Origin: Planctomycetota bacterium
Lineage (GTDB): Bacteria; Planctomycetota; UBA1135; UBA2386
Assembly: GCA_016794425.1 (NCBI GenBank)
Contig: JAEUHR010000028.1
Span: forward strand, 186,001-250,000
DNA length: 64,000 nucleotides
Direction: 5' to 3'
Under the pieces are notes generated by a model. The model was not told the DNA's origin. It saw nothing but the letters and a program-made list of their open reading frames with translations, and made no database searches. How positions within the stretch are numbered: position 1 is the first letter of the stretch; each line of letters starts with the position of its first letter. Shown here piece by piece: positions 34,260-43,521 of the stretch. A program made the translations under genes and the position numbers.

Positions 34260-37112
34260 TCACCGCTCGACGACCAGCGGTCCGTTCTCGGGCACGACCT
34301 GCAGCGTCTTCAGGAAGTCGACGACACTGCGGCGGTCGTCGTCCGGCAGCGCGAGGTAGGCGTCGCGCGCCGCCGCGGCCTCGCCGCCGTGGCGCCGGAT
34401 CGCCGCGTCGATCGTCAGCGCGCGGCCGTGGTGCAGGAACGGCGGCTCGCTGGCCATGCCCCAGAGTTTGCGCGTCAGGAACACCGACGTCGGCACACCC
34501 GCCTGCACGAGGTGTTCGTTGTCGCACTCGGGGCCGAGGTCGTGCCGCTTCAGGTCCGAGAACAGCGGCACCCGCACCGAACCGTCGGCCTCGCGGCGCA
34601 GGTGCGGTCCCGGCCCGTCGGTCGTCAGGTCGACCGCGACCACCGCCGCCACCTGCGCGAGCTGCAGGTTGCCGGGCGGGTTGTAGGCGTTCGGCTCGGT
34701 GAACACCGCGTCGTCGAGCCGCAGGAACGGCACGTGGCAGTCGGCGCAGCCGATCGCCGTGAACCGCGCCTCGCCGCGCTCGACCGCGGCGCGCTGCGCC
34801 GGGTCGGCCGGCAGCACCCGGCCGGGCACCGGCAGCATCGCCTGGTAGAGCGTCACCGCGGTCACGTCGCCGACCGTCAGCTCGTCCTGGTGGCCGTCGC
34901 CGTCGTGGTCGTGGCCGGCACCGAAGCGTTCGCTCGCCTGCATGCCGTGGTGGTGGTTCATCGCGTTGTTGGTGAACTCGCGCAGCGACACGACGACGCC
35001 CTTCTGGTGGAACGGCCGCACGACGAGGTCCGCGTCGACGCCTTCGACCGCCGCCGTGGTCACGCTGCCGTCCGGGTGTGCGACCAGCGCGCCGAACGCG
35101 ATGCCCTTGGCGCGCAGATCGACCGCGACGTCGGTGCCGCGTGCGCGGGCCACCGCGAGCGCGCCGGCGCGTTGTGCCTGCAGTTCGGCGGTCATCTCGC
35201 GCGCCAGCAGTTCGACGTAGCCGGCGCCGAACATGCCGACCGTGTTGCGTTCGTTGGCGACCGTGTCGAGCCGGTGGCCCTGGAACGCGTCGCCCTCGTT
35301 GTTGACGTCGAAGTCGACGAACGGGAACCGCTGGCCCAGCACGAACACGTTGGCGACGTTGTCGCCGCCGCCGCCGGAGCGCGGCTGGTTGTGGCAACCG
35401 GCGCACGAATCGGCGTCGGGACCGCTGATGCGATTGAAGTTCTCCGGCGCGGTGCGCGGCTGGCGCGGCAGGCCGGTGCCCGTGGCAGCCGGGCGGCCGG
35501 CGCCGTCGAGCGTGTTGAAGTCGGCGTCGAACAGGCGGCGGCCGAACTCGAACAGCGCGGCCGGCGCGTGCACGCCCTGCTCGATGTCGACCTGCGACAG
35601 GTGCACGGCGACCGCCGGATCGTCGCCGATGCCGCCGGTGTTCGCGTGCACCAGCGTCGTCGCGCCGGCGTCGGCGGGCAGCACCTGCAGCGTCTGCAGG
35701 AACTCGATCACCGCCGCCTGTTCGGCCGCGCTGCCGGCCGCGAACGCGTCGCGCGCCGCCTGCGCCTCGCCGCCGTGCAGCAGGATCGCTTCGCCGAGCG
35801 TCGACGCGCGGCCGTGGTGCAGGTACGGCGGTTCGTTGGCGGCGCCCCAGAGCTTGCGGGTCAGGAACCAGCTGGTCGGCACGCCGCCCTGCACCAGCGT
35901 CTCGTTGGCCAGCGCCGGGCCCATGTCGTGCCGCCGGAAATCGGTGTAGGCGCGCACGACGACGCTGCCGTCGGCCGCGCGCGGCAGGTGCGGGCCCGGA
36001 CCGGCCGCCGTCAGGTCGACCGCGACCGGCGCGCCGACGTCGGCCGGCTGCAGGTTGCCGGCGGGGTTGTAGGGGCCGGGCTCGGTGAACACCGGATCGT
36101 GCAGCACGAGTTCGGGCACGTGGCAGACCGCGCAGCCGAACGACAGAAACCGCGCCTCGCCGAGCTGCACCGCGGCCAGGCGGTCCGGATCGTCGGGCAG
36201 CACGCGGCCCGGCGCCGGCAGCGTCGCCTGCCACAGGGTGATCGCGGTCACGTCGCCCGGCGACAGTTCGTCGGCGAGGCCGTCGCCGTCGGCGTCCACG
36301 CCGGCACCGAAGCGTTCGCTCGCCTGCATGCCGTGGTGGTGGTTCAGCGCGTTGTTGCTGAACTCGCGCAGCGACGCGACGACACCCTTCTGGTGGAACG
36401 GCCGCACGACGAGGTCCGGGTCGATGCCGCGCACCTCGCCGGTGTCGACGCTGCCGTCCGGGTGCGCGGTCACGTGGCCGAACGCGATGCCCTTGGCCAC
36501 CAGCGGCCACCGCACCGCGCTGCCGGCGCTGGCCGCCGCGGCGATCGCCGCCGCGCGCGCGGCGTGCAGTTCGGCCGTCAGTTCGCGCGCCAGCAGTTCG
36601 ATGAAGCCGGCGCCGAACATGCCGAGCGTGTTGCGTTCGTTGGCGACCTCGCGCAGCGTGTGGTCCTCGAAGCCGTCGCCGGCCGCGGTCGCGTCGAAGT
36701 TCACGAACGGCAGGCGTTGGCCCAGCACGAACACGTTGGCGACGGTGTCGCCGCCGCCGCCCAGGCGCGGTTTGTTGTGGCAGCCGCCGCACGAGTTCGC
36801 GTCGGGGCCGGACACGCGGTTGAAGTTCTGCGGGAACTCACGGCGCGCGCGCGGCGCGCCGGTGCCGGTCGACTCGGGCCGGCCGGCGCCGTCGAGGTCG
36901 TTGAAGTTGGCGGCGAACAGCGCTCGGCCGTGCGCGAGCACCTGGTCGAGGGGCACTTCGCCGCGCGCGATCTCGATCTGGTCGAGGTGCTGCCCGATCG
37001 CCGGTTGGTCGCCGAGCGCGGTCGGTGCCGGGGCACCGTCGCCGCGGTGGCAGGCCGCGAGCGTGAAGAGCGCCAGCGTGGCGCCGGTGCGAAGGCGACG
37101 GGGCGAGAGCAT
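34260..37112 (-). CDS. Tandem-duplicated di-haem (DHOR) cytochrome c oxidoreductase lipoprotein, four haem motifs
   Basis: 950 residues from the ATG at 37112 with a lipobox TLAAC (C21). It holds two full copies of a di-haem oxidoreductase of the putative-peroxidase type (about 35-480 and 490-945). Each copy has NFNRVSGPDANSCGGCHNKPR-type block (here split as FNRVSGPDAN and CGGCH; second copy FNRISGPDAD and CAGCH) and a second CxxCH (CAVCH, CADCH). Each also has GMFGAGFIELLARE/GMFGAGYVELLARE, VRPFHQKGVV, NHHHGMQASERFGAG, and LTRKLWG with LHHGRA. Four c-type haems are therefore predicted, in the periplasm or at the outer membrane. The family takes electrons to peroxide or other acceptors; the substrate is not known. 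Confidence 0.88.
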   Translation of the reverse strand: MLSPRRLRTGATLALFTLAACHRGDGAPAPTALGDQPAIGQHLDQIEIARGEVPLDQVLAHGRALFAANFNDLDGAGRPESTGTGAPRARREFPQNFNRVSGPDANSCGGCHNKPRLGGGGDTVANVFVLGQRLPFVNFDATAAGDGFEDHTLREVANERNTLGMFGAGFIELLARELTAELHAARAAAIAAAASAGSAVRWPLVAKGIAFGHVTAHPDGSVDTGEVRGIDPDLVVRPFHQKGVVASLREFSNNALNHHHGMQASERFGAGVDADGDGLADELSPGDVTAITLWQATLPAPGRVLPDDPDRLAAVQLGEARFLSFGCAVCHVPELVLHDPVFTEPGPYNPAGNLQPADVGAPVAVDLTAAGPGPHLPRAADGSVVVRAYTDFRRHDMGPALANETLVQGGVPTSWFLTRKLWGAANEPPYLHHGRASTLGEAILLHGGEAQAARDAFAAGSAAEQAAVIEFLQTLQVLPADAGATTLVHANTGGIGDDPAVAVHLSQVDIEQGVHAPAALFEFGRRLFDADFNTLDGAGRPAATGTGLPRQPRTAPENFNRISGPDADSCAGCHNQPRSGGGGDNVANVFVLGQRFPFVDFDVNNEGDAFQGHRLDTVANERNTVGMFGAGYVELLAREMTAELQAQRAGALAVARARGTDVAVDLRAKGIAFGALVAHPDGSVTTAAVEGVDADLVVRPFHQKGVVVSLREFTNNAMNHHHGMQASERFGAGHDHDGDGHQDELTVGDVTAVTLYQAMLPVPGRVLPADPAQRAAVERGEARFTAIGCADCHVPFLRLDDAVFTEPNAYNPPGNLQLAQVAAVVAVDLTTDGPGPHLRREADGSVRVPLFSDLKRHDLGPECDNEHLVQAGVPTSVFLTRKLWGMASEPPFLHHGRALTIDAAIRRHGGEAAAARDAYLALPDDDRRSVVDFLKTLQVVPENGPLVVER

Positions 37113-37207
37113 GGTGGGGAGCGAGGGCGTCCCGAAACGATACTCCGCGGCCGCGTCGGCGGCGGGCGCGGCGCGCCGCGACGATGGCAACGGCGGTTGT
37201 GGCCGGC

Positions 37208-38674
<1,467 letters not shown>

Positions 38675-38867
38675 TGCGGGATGCTACGGCGTGGTGTCGG
38701 CGCAGCGATCACTGCTGTTGCAGTGGCGGGGTTGGGGGAGTGCACGGCGGGTGTTGGGGTTCGATGGTTCGCGAGGGTGCGCCGCTGGTTCTGATGGCTG
38801 GAGTGGGCTCGGGTTGCGGGATGGGGTGGAGCAGGTAGGCTGCAGGGGAAGGTGCTGCGGGTGATTT

Positions 38868-38895
38868 GCGCTCGCGGCTCAAGAAGACGTTGGCT
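38868..38895 (+). repeat. Right arm of a truncated attC-like site
   Basis: The 28 bases here repeat the right arm of the attC at 40596-40664: 16 identical bases (38868-38883 = 40633-40648), then AAGACGTTGG again (38884-38893 = 40653-40662), with GTCA missing between. It ends in GTTGGCT, close to the GTTRRRY recombination box. I find no matching left arm in the 190 bases upstream, which are G-rich and lack a gene. So only half of a site remains, just where the 5' edge of a gene cassette would be. Whatever cassette or integron platform preceded it seems to be lost. Confidence 0.65.
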
Positions 38896-40658
38896 TGACG
38901 GGAAACCTGGGCTTGTTTGTTCCCGCTGCCACGAGACACTCCTTCGACTCATCAGCTATGTAGGTGCAGGTGGATCCTCTCGGCTCGCATGACTACTACA
39001 GCTTGCTCGGCGTGCCTCGCAGCGCCTCCGCCGAGGCCATCCGGGCTGCGTTCCTTGCCAGCGTCAAGAAAGCACATCCCGACCGAATAGACAGGTCAAG
39101 CAGCCCGCTGGAGTGGGAGTTCGCCAATCAGCTGATGGCCGCTCTGACTAGGGCCTACGGCGTTCTGCGCGATCCCGCCCAGAGAGCGATGTACGACGCG
39201 GCTCTTGGCACCACACCGAAGCCAAGTGGATCATCGCGAGGCGAACCGGCATCTGGCGCGTCAAGGCCAACGCCTGACCCTAGGCGCGCAGCGCTACGGA
39301 AGGCCCAAGGGGCCGTCGTTCGCGGATCGGCGTACTTCCATCGCCTGTCACCCGAGTTGCAAGCCGAGCTTCGCGGTCGACAAGAGTCTGACAGCGCTGA
39401 TTCCGTGCGCCGGACCACGGAAAGCGCATTCGCTCACTATGTCGGAGTGCTCGTACTCGGCGGATGGCTGTGGTACTTGTTCAGCGGTGGCAGCAGTGGT
39501 TATGCCTGGGCATTGCCACTTGCCGTTGGGTACTACAGCATCACAGGCTTGTTGTCATGGTGGAGCACGGCTTCCATTCGCAAGATCTATAAGTGGCACC
39601 GAGCGCCTCTTCGTCCTTCGTTCTACCTGACACGGTTGCATTATGTCGTGACGACACTTGACTCCGTCTCCTTCTGGCCGCTGTGGGAGTTTCGCGACGC
39701 GTCGGTTGTGCACCATTACACGAATGGTGTGTATCAGCACTCTACGCTCAGCTTTTCTCTGGGGGATGACGCTCTTTCACTGCAGTTCCAGTCCAAAGAC
39801 GAGGTCGAGGCCTTCTGGAAGTCACTGCGCAGTTTTCAGACGGATGCAATCGGTGCGGAGCAGCGCTTGGACGTCGAGTACTTCCAGCGTAACAACCGGT
39901 TTAGTGGAGTTGCCACAGATCCGGTCAAAGCAGGTCCGGGGCTGCCGAGGCGCTGGGCGGTGGCCGCCATTCTGGTCGGAGTCGCGACGTGCTTCGCAGC
40001 CTCCGTCAAGAATGATCAACTAAGAGACTCCAAGTGGTTCAAGCATGCTGCGCTTCCGGCCATTCCGTCGACTACGCCTTCAAGGCCAAGCCCAAACCCG
40101 TTCTTGCGGCCGGCTCCTGAAGGCAGTCCGACGGCCATCTTCGCCAACAGTCATCCTCCGCAGCCTTTACCACCTAACGGTGAGGTGCGTACGTCATCGC
40201 GACGTGAGCGCATAGCGCCTTTGACGGTGCGAACTGACGCCGGAGACTTCTACCTAGTGAAGTTGGTCGATTCGACGCGAGGGACACAGTTGACCGTGTT
40301 CATTCGCGGTGGCGCGCCACTGGAGGTCGATGTTCCTCTGGGTACGTACGAGCTGCGCTACGCGAGCGGTGCCACATGGTTCGGGTACGAGTTTCTCTTC
40401 GGTCCGGAGACATCCTATGCCAAGGCCGACAAGTCATTCACGTTCTCACGATCTGGGGACAGCGTGTCGGGTTATGAGGTTACGCTGTACAAGGTCCGGG
40501 ATGGCAACCTGCACACAACAGAAATCGCGGCCGACAAGTTCTGACCCGTTAGGCGAGCCTCTTGACGGCAGGCGCTCGCGATCCCGCTGGCCGCAAGCCA
40601 ACAAGACCTTGGAGCCGGCGAGCGCCGAAGCGGCGCTCGCGGCTCAAGGTCAAAGACG
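38890..40658 (+). mobile_element. Putative integron gene cassette carrying a J-domain membrane protein
   Basis: If the crossover points are G^TTGGCT at 38889/38890 and G^TTGGGT at 40658/40659, a 1769-bp cassette results, with one gene in the correct orientation, about 75 bases from its 5' end, and an attC at its 3' end. Base composition is clearly less GC-rich than both flanks, and codon use is relaxed (many A/T-ending codons). No integrase gene is visible in the window, so this would be an integrase-less cassette stranded in the chromosome. Confidence 0.6.
38964..40544 (+). CDS. J-domain (DnaJ-like) integral membrane protein in an integron cassette
   Basis: 526 residues from a GTG at 38964 (a second GTG at 38970 is possible). 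An N-terminal J domain (about 8-78) has the DYYSLLGVPRSASAEAI start and the essential HPD at 38-40, so it should stimulate an Hsp70. A Pro/Arg-rich linker leads to two membrane helices (about 156-200). Then comes a soluble segment (about 205-320) with SFWPLWEFRDASVVHHY and NGVYQHSTLSFSL that looks like a bacterial PH-like domain. A third helix is near 335-350, and after a Pro-rich linker there is a C-terminal domain (about 415-526) with EVDVPLGTYELRYASG and FLFGPETSYAKADKSF. I know this C-terminal block from proteins of mobile and proteobacterial DNA. Substrate and role are unknown. Confidence 0.82.
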   Translation: MQVDPLGSHDYYSLLGVPRSASAEAIRAAFLASVKKAHPDRIDRSSSPLEWEFANQLMAALTRAYGVLRDPAQRAMYDAALGTTPKPSGSSRGEPASGASRPTPDPRRAALRKAQGAVVRGSAYFHRLSPELQAELRGRQESDSADSVRRTTESAFAHYVGVLVLGGWLWYLFSGGSSGYAWALPLAVGYYSITGLLSWWSTASIRKIYKWHRAPLRPSFYLTRLHYVVTTLDSVSFWPLWEFRDASVVHHYTNGVYQHSTLSFSLGDDALSLQFQSKDEVEAFWKSLRSFQTDAIGAEQRLDVEYFQRNNRFSGVATDPVKAGPGLPRRWAVAAILVGVATCFAASVKNDQLRDSKWFKHAALPAIPSTTPSRPSPNPFLRPAPEGSPTAIFANSHPPQPLPPNGEVRTSSRRERIAPLTVRTDAGDFYLVKLVDSTRGTQLTVFIRGGAPLEVDVPLGTYELRYASGATWFGYEFLFGPETSYAKADKSFTFSRSGDSVSGYEVTLYKVRDGNLHTTEIAADKF

Positions 40659-40664
40659 TTGGGT
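40596..40664 (+). repeat. Integron attC recombination site (69 bp hairpin)
   Basis: The ends are AGCCAAC (40596-40602, R'' box) and GTTGGGT (40658-40664, R' box, a perfect GTTRRRY); six of seven bases pair. Inside, GACCTT (40605-40610) pairs with AAGGTC (40646-40651), G611 bulges, GAGCCG pairs with CGGCTC, G618 bulges, and CGAGCGCCG pairs with CGGCGCTCG around an AAG loop. The bases between boxes and stem (AA on the left, AAAGAC on the right) stay unpaired. Two extrahelical bases on one strand, an unpaired spacer and a conserved R' box are the recognised layout of attC. It lies 51 bases past the J-domain stop. Confidence 0.85.
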
Positions 40665-40695
40665 CAGTCCTCACACCTTCTGAGGTGCTCAAGTC

Positions 40696-41388
40696 ATGCT
40701 GTGCGTCAACGATCGTGCGCGTATGCCAGAACTCGAACCACGGTTGCCTGAGATTACGGAGGCATGTCTCCTGGCAGTTGCAGGATCCGTCATTGTTTGG
40801 ACCGGATTCCGCATGGTCACGCGGGGGTGGCGAGAGGCAAATGACCGGACATGGGTGCTGGGAAGGCCGGTCTGGATTCCCTTCTACGGAGTCGTGGCGG
40901 GAGTCATTTGTATTGTCTCCATGTTCCGGCACCGGGGCTTTGGGTCCTTCGGCATCTCCTGGCTGGGTCTTCAGTTGGGTCTGCTGGCCGCGTTCTTGCG
41001 TGTGATTCTGAAAGGACGCCCCATTATCGGCAGGAACACGTGGTCCCCATTGCGCAAGCATGTAGCACAGTCCATCAATGTGCTGTGGGGAGGAGTCCCG
41101 GATGGGCTGATGCCGCTGAGCTATGCATCTCATTGGCGGTGGTCAACAGTTCTCTTGGCTGCGTTCGGCTCCAGTCTCTTGCTGCATACGATTGTCGCCG
41201 ACGTGTCAGAGGAGACGCGACTGACCTGGATTGTGCAGAACTCCAGCGTTATTCTATTCGCAGCGTGCGCCTGGATCGCAATCGAGGCAACCCTCGCCAA
41301 TTCCCGCCTGGGCATGCGGTGGGCGTCCATTGCTTGTTGGCTTGTCGCTGGTGTCGGCGTGACATCATCCTTCTTGGATTTGTCCTGA
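40696..41388 (+). CDS. Polytopic membrane protein of unknown function in the low-GC island
   Basis: 230 residues from the ATG at 40696, or 221 from the ATG at 40723. Hydropathy shows five or six membrane helices: LLAVAGSVIVWTGF, VWIPFYGVVAGVICIV, ISWLGLQLGLLAAFL, STVLLAAFGSSLLLH, SSVILFAACAWIAI and WLVAGVGVTSSFL. No motif is recognised. The gene starts 32 bases after the attC R' box and shares the A/T-richer composition, so it is probably the next cassette. The matching downstream attC was not found. A cassette gene without its own attC may be fixed in place. Confidence 0.65.
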   Translation: MLCVNDRARMPELEPRLPEITEACLLAVAGSVIVWTGFRMVTRGWREANDRTWVLGRPVWIPFYGVVAGVICIVSMFRHRGFGSFGISWLGLQLGLLAAFLRVILKGRPIIGRNTWSPLRKHVAQSINVLWGGVPDGLMPLSYASHWRWSTVLLAAFGSSLLLHTIVADVSEETRLTWIVQNSSVILFAACAWIAIEATLANSRLGMRWASIACWLVAGVGVTSSFLDLS

Positions 41389-41753
41389 GACGACAGTGTC
41401 ATTGGGTCTGCAAACACAATGCGCTACTGCAAGCCGACTCGCAGGGACGTGCAGTAGTTGGTGGCTACCAGTGACCCAGTAGGAAGCGCATCCCGACGAA
41501 TCGGACCCGGGGCAGTCCCCTGAACCCTCGCGTACCTGGGTTGGTCTTGCGTCCCGTTCCTTCCCCTGTTCCCCGTGTTCCTGCCCTCAGCCTTCGCGCG
41601 CAGATCCTGGCCGGTACCGCCTGTGCCTGTCGATTCTCTTGGTGCTTCTGCCCGTCAGACCCATCTGGCTGCGGGCTTGGCAGGCCTCGGAAGGGCAATG
41701 GTGAAGGACCCAGACACGCGCGAACGCTCGAGCAGCTCCAACCACACCCACGC
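41389..41753. other. Gene-free stretch with an attC-unlike hairpin and a palindromic GGGGCAGTCCCC element
   Basis: No convincing gene lies here; ORFs across it read as low-complexity translations. CTACTGCA (41424-41431) pairs perfectly with TGCAGTAG (41450-41457) around an 18-base loop, and TGGGTC (41403-41408) can pair with GACCCA (41473-41478) outside it. There are no R boxes or extrahelical bases, so it is not a standard attC. At 41509-41520 lies GGGGCAGTCCCC, similar to short palindromes that RAYT (REP-associated) transposases mobilise in some environmental bacteria. From about 41500 composition moves back to the high GC of the chromosome, so the island border lies in this stretch. A pyrimidine-rich tract fills 41540-41600. 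Confidence 0.5.
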
Positions 41754-42356
41754 ATGACCCCCACGCAGCTCCGCGACCGCGCGATGCACCTCGCCAAGGA
41801 GGATCCCGACGCCGCGCTTCGCCTCGCGCGCGAAGTGCCGGCGCCGTGGTTCCGGGCGCAGGCGCTGGCGGCCGTCGCGCGCTGGATCGCCGCGCCCAAC
41901 GTCGAGACCACCGCCGCGGAGGCATTGAGCGCCGCCAGCGCCTGCCACGACGACTACCAGCGTGCAGCCGTCGCCGCCTGGCCGATCCGTGCCTTGCTCG
42001 AGCGCGGCCATGTCGACAGCGCGGCTGCCGCGCTCGCGGTCGCCCGGGCCCGCGCGCTGGCGGCGACGCCGTGCGGTTCGCGCGCCGAAGCACTGCTCGG
42101 CCTGCTGCAGGCGGCCTGGAGCCTGGGGGCGGAGGCGCGCCGGACCCTCGTCGAGGACCTGTGCACCGCGCACGAGCAGGACTCGTTCTGGCGGGTGACC
42201 CGCGCGCTCGCCGACGCGTTGGCAATGGTGCGCGCGACCGAACCCGATCTGACCGAACGGATCCTCGCGCGCTTGCCGGAGTCGCCGGCGCGAGCCAGGA
42301 TCGAGCGGGCGCTGGCCCGGCACGCTGCGCGAACCCCGCGTTCCTACTTCGCATGA
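41754..42356 (+). CDS. Alpha-helical hypothetical protein (HEAT/TPR-like)
   Basis: 200 residues from the ATG at 41754. The protein is almost all helix with repeating Ala/Leu positions (RDRAMHLAKEDPDAALRLA, RAQALAAVARWIAA, RAEALLGLLQAAW), reminiscent of two-helix repeats. No signal peptide, no membrane helix, no enzyme motif. Its TGA overlaps the ATG of the propeller lipoprotein (ATGA at 42353-42356), so the two are probably co-expressed. It is the first high-GC gene after the cassette island. I do not recognise the family. Confidence 0.65.
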   Translation: MTPTQLRDRAMHLAKEDPDAALRLAREVPAPWFRAQALAAVARWIAAPNVETTAAEALSAASACHDDYQRAAVAAWPIRALLERGHVDSAAAALAVARARALAATPCGSRAEALLGLLQAAWSLGAEARRTLVEDLCTAHEQDSFWRVTRALADALAMVRATEPDLTERILARLPESPARARIERALARHAARTPRSYFA

Positions 42357-43444
42357 CCTCACGCCGCACTGCGACCGTCTCCCTGCGCACCACAGCGACC
42401 CTGCTGGCCGCCGTCGCCGCGGCGGGCTGCACCGCAGGAGCCGACCGCGTGGTTCGGCCGCCGGCCCGCCTGAAGTTCGCGGTGACGCGTTCCGTGCTGC
42501 AGGACCGCAGCGGCAACTACTGGTTCGGCAGCTGGAACGAAGGCGTCTGCCGTTTCGACGGCGAGACCTTCACCTACTTCACCGTCGCCGACGGCCTGAC
42601 CGGCAACCAGGTCCGCGCGATCCAGGAGGACCGGAACGGCGTGGTCTGGTTCGAATGCGACGCCGGCATCTGCGGCTTCGACGGCCAGCGGATCGTGACG
42701 CCGTCCCGGCGCGACCATGCCGCGAAGCACGACTGGCGCATCGCGGCGGGGGATCTGTGGTTCATGGCCAACGGCGCGGTCGGCGCGACCGAGGTCGAAG
42801 CGCTGCCGGGCTGCTACCGGTACGACGGCGAGGTCTTCACCTTCCTCGCCTATCCGGTGCGTGCCATGCCCGACCAGTACCCGAACTTCGCGACCACGGG
42901 CATCGCCCGCGGCCGCGACGGCCGCGTGTGGTGCGCGACCTATGACGCCGTGTTCGGCTACGACGGCCGGTCGTTCACGACCCTCGACGACCGCAGCCTC
43001 GGGCTCGGCGGGGACTCGGGTCGCCTGCACGTCCGCTGCGTGCTCGAAGACAGCAAGGGGCGGCTCTGGATCGGCAACAACGGCATCGGCGTGCTGCTCT
43101 ACGATGGCCAGTCGGTCCGCGGGTTCACGCAGGAGATGGGGCTCGGTCGGGCCGGCCGACACGGCGACCGGAACGTGCCGCTGCCCGGCGATGCCGCGCC
43201 GGGCGCGCCGTCGATGCACCGCGTGTTCTCGCTCGGCGAGGACCGCGCCGGCAACATCTGGTTCGGCACCATCGAGCACGGCGTGTGGCGCTACGACGGC
43301 ACGTCGATGCGGAACTTCACCGGCGCGGACGGCATGACCAGCGCCGACGTCTTCGCGATCTACACCGACCGCCACGGCGACCTGTGGGTCGCCGGCAACG
43401 GCGTGTTCCGGTTCGACGGCACCCGGTTCGAGCGCGTCTTCTGA
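42353..43444 (+). CDS. Two-component-regulator-propeller lipoprotein
   Basis: 363 residues with a lipobox AAAGC (about residue 26). The mature protein is built of at least seven short repeats of the reg_prop type: QDRSGNYWFGSWNEGVCRFDG, QEDRNGVVWFECDAG, RGRDGRVWCATYD, EDSKGRLWIGNNG, EDRAGNIWFGTIEHGVWRYDG and TDRHGDLWVAGNGVFRFDG (each given in pieces of the same pattern, D..G..W.G....G..R.DG). These fold as a beta propeller, usually the sensor half of hybrid two-component proteins in Bacteroidetes. Here it stands alone as a lipoprotein, so it may bind a ligand or partner. The preceding gene overlaps its start. Confidence 0.85.
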   Translation: MTSRRTATVSLRTTATLLAAVAAAGCTAGADRVVRPPARLKFAVTRSVLQDRSGNYWFGSWNEGVCRFDGETFTYFTVADGLTGNQVRAIQEDRNGVVWFECDAGICGFDGQRIVTPSRRDHAAKHDWRIAAGDLWFMANGAVGATEVEALPGCYRYDGEVFTFLAYPVRAMPDQYPNFATTGIARGRDGRVWCATYDAVFGYDGRSFTTLDDRSLGLGGDSGRLHVRCVLEDSKGRLWIGNNGIGVLLYDGQSVRGFTQEMGLGRAGRHGDRNVPLPGDAAPGAPSMHRVFSLGEDRAGNIWFGTIEHGVWRYDGTSMRNFTGADGMTSADVFAIYTDRHGDLWVAGNGVFRFDGTRFERVF

Positions 43445-43450
43445 CCGGCC

Positions 43451-43474
43451 GCGCCGCGGCCTTGACCGCGGCGC
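43451..43474 (+). terminator. GC-rich terminator-like hairpin
   Basis: A perfect 9-bp stem GCGCCGCGG/CCGCGGCGC with a 6-base CCTTGA loop begins seven bases after the propeller-protein stop. No T tract, but very stable; the likely end of the two-gene transcript. Confidence 0.5.
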
Positions 43475-43521
43475 CGCGATCCGGTCCAACGCCGCGCCTG
43501 CGACACCCCACGGCAGACACC

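Noticed and set aside
40548-40580. GTTAGGC box and a small bulged hairpin just after the J-domain stop as a second attC
   Set aside because: GTTAGGC fits GTTRRRY, but no partner RYYYAAC lies at the right distance and the adjoining stem is only 5+3 bp; the 40596-40664 site explains the region better.
41424-41457. 8-bp hairpin downstream of the second cassette-like gene as a full attC
   Set aside because: No extrahelical bases and no conserved R boxes; reported only as an unexplained hairpin.
41465-41911. Minus-strand ORF of 148 codons across the gap and the start of the 41754 gene
   Set aside because: Ser/Arg/Gly-rich low complexity, no start context, overlaps a better gene; the gap is treated as non-coding.
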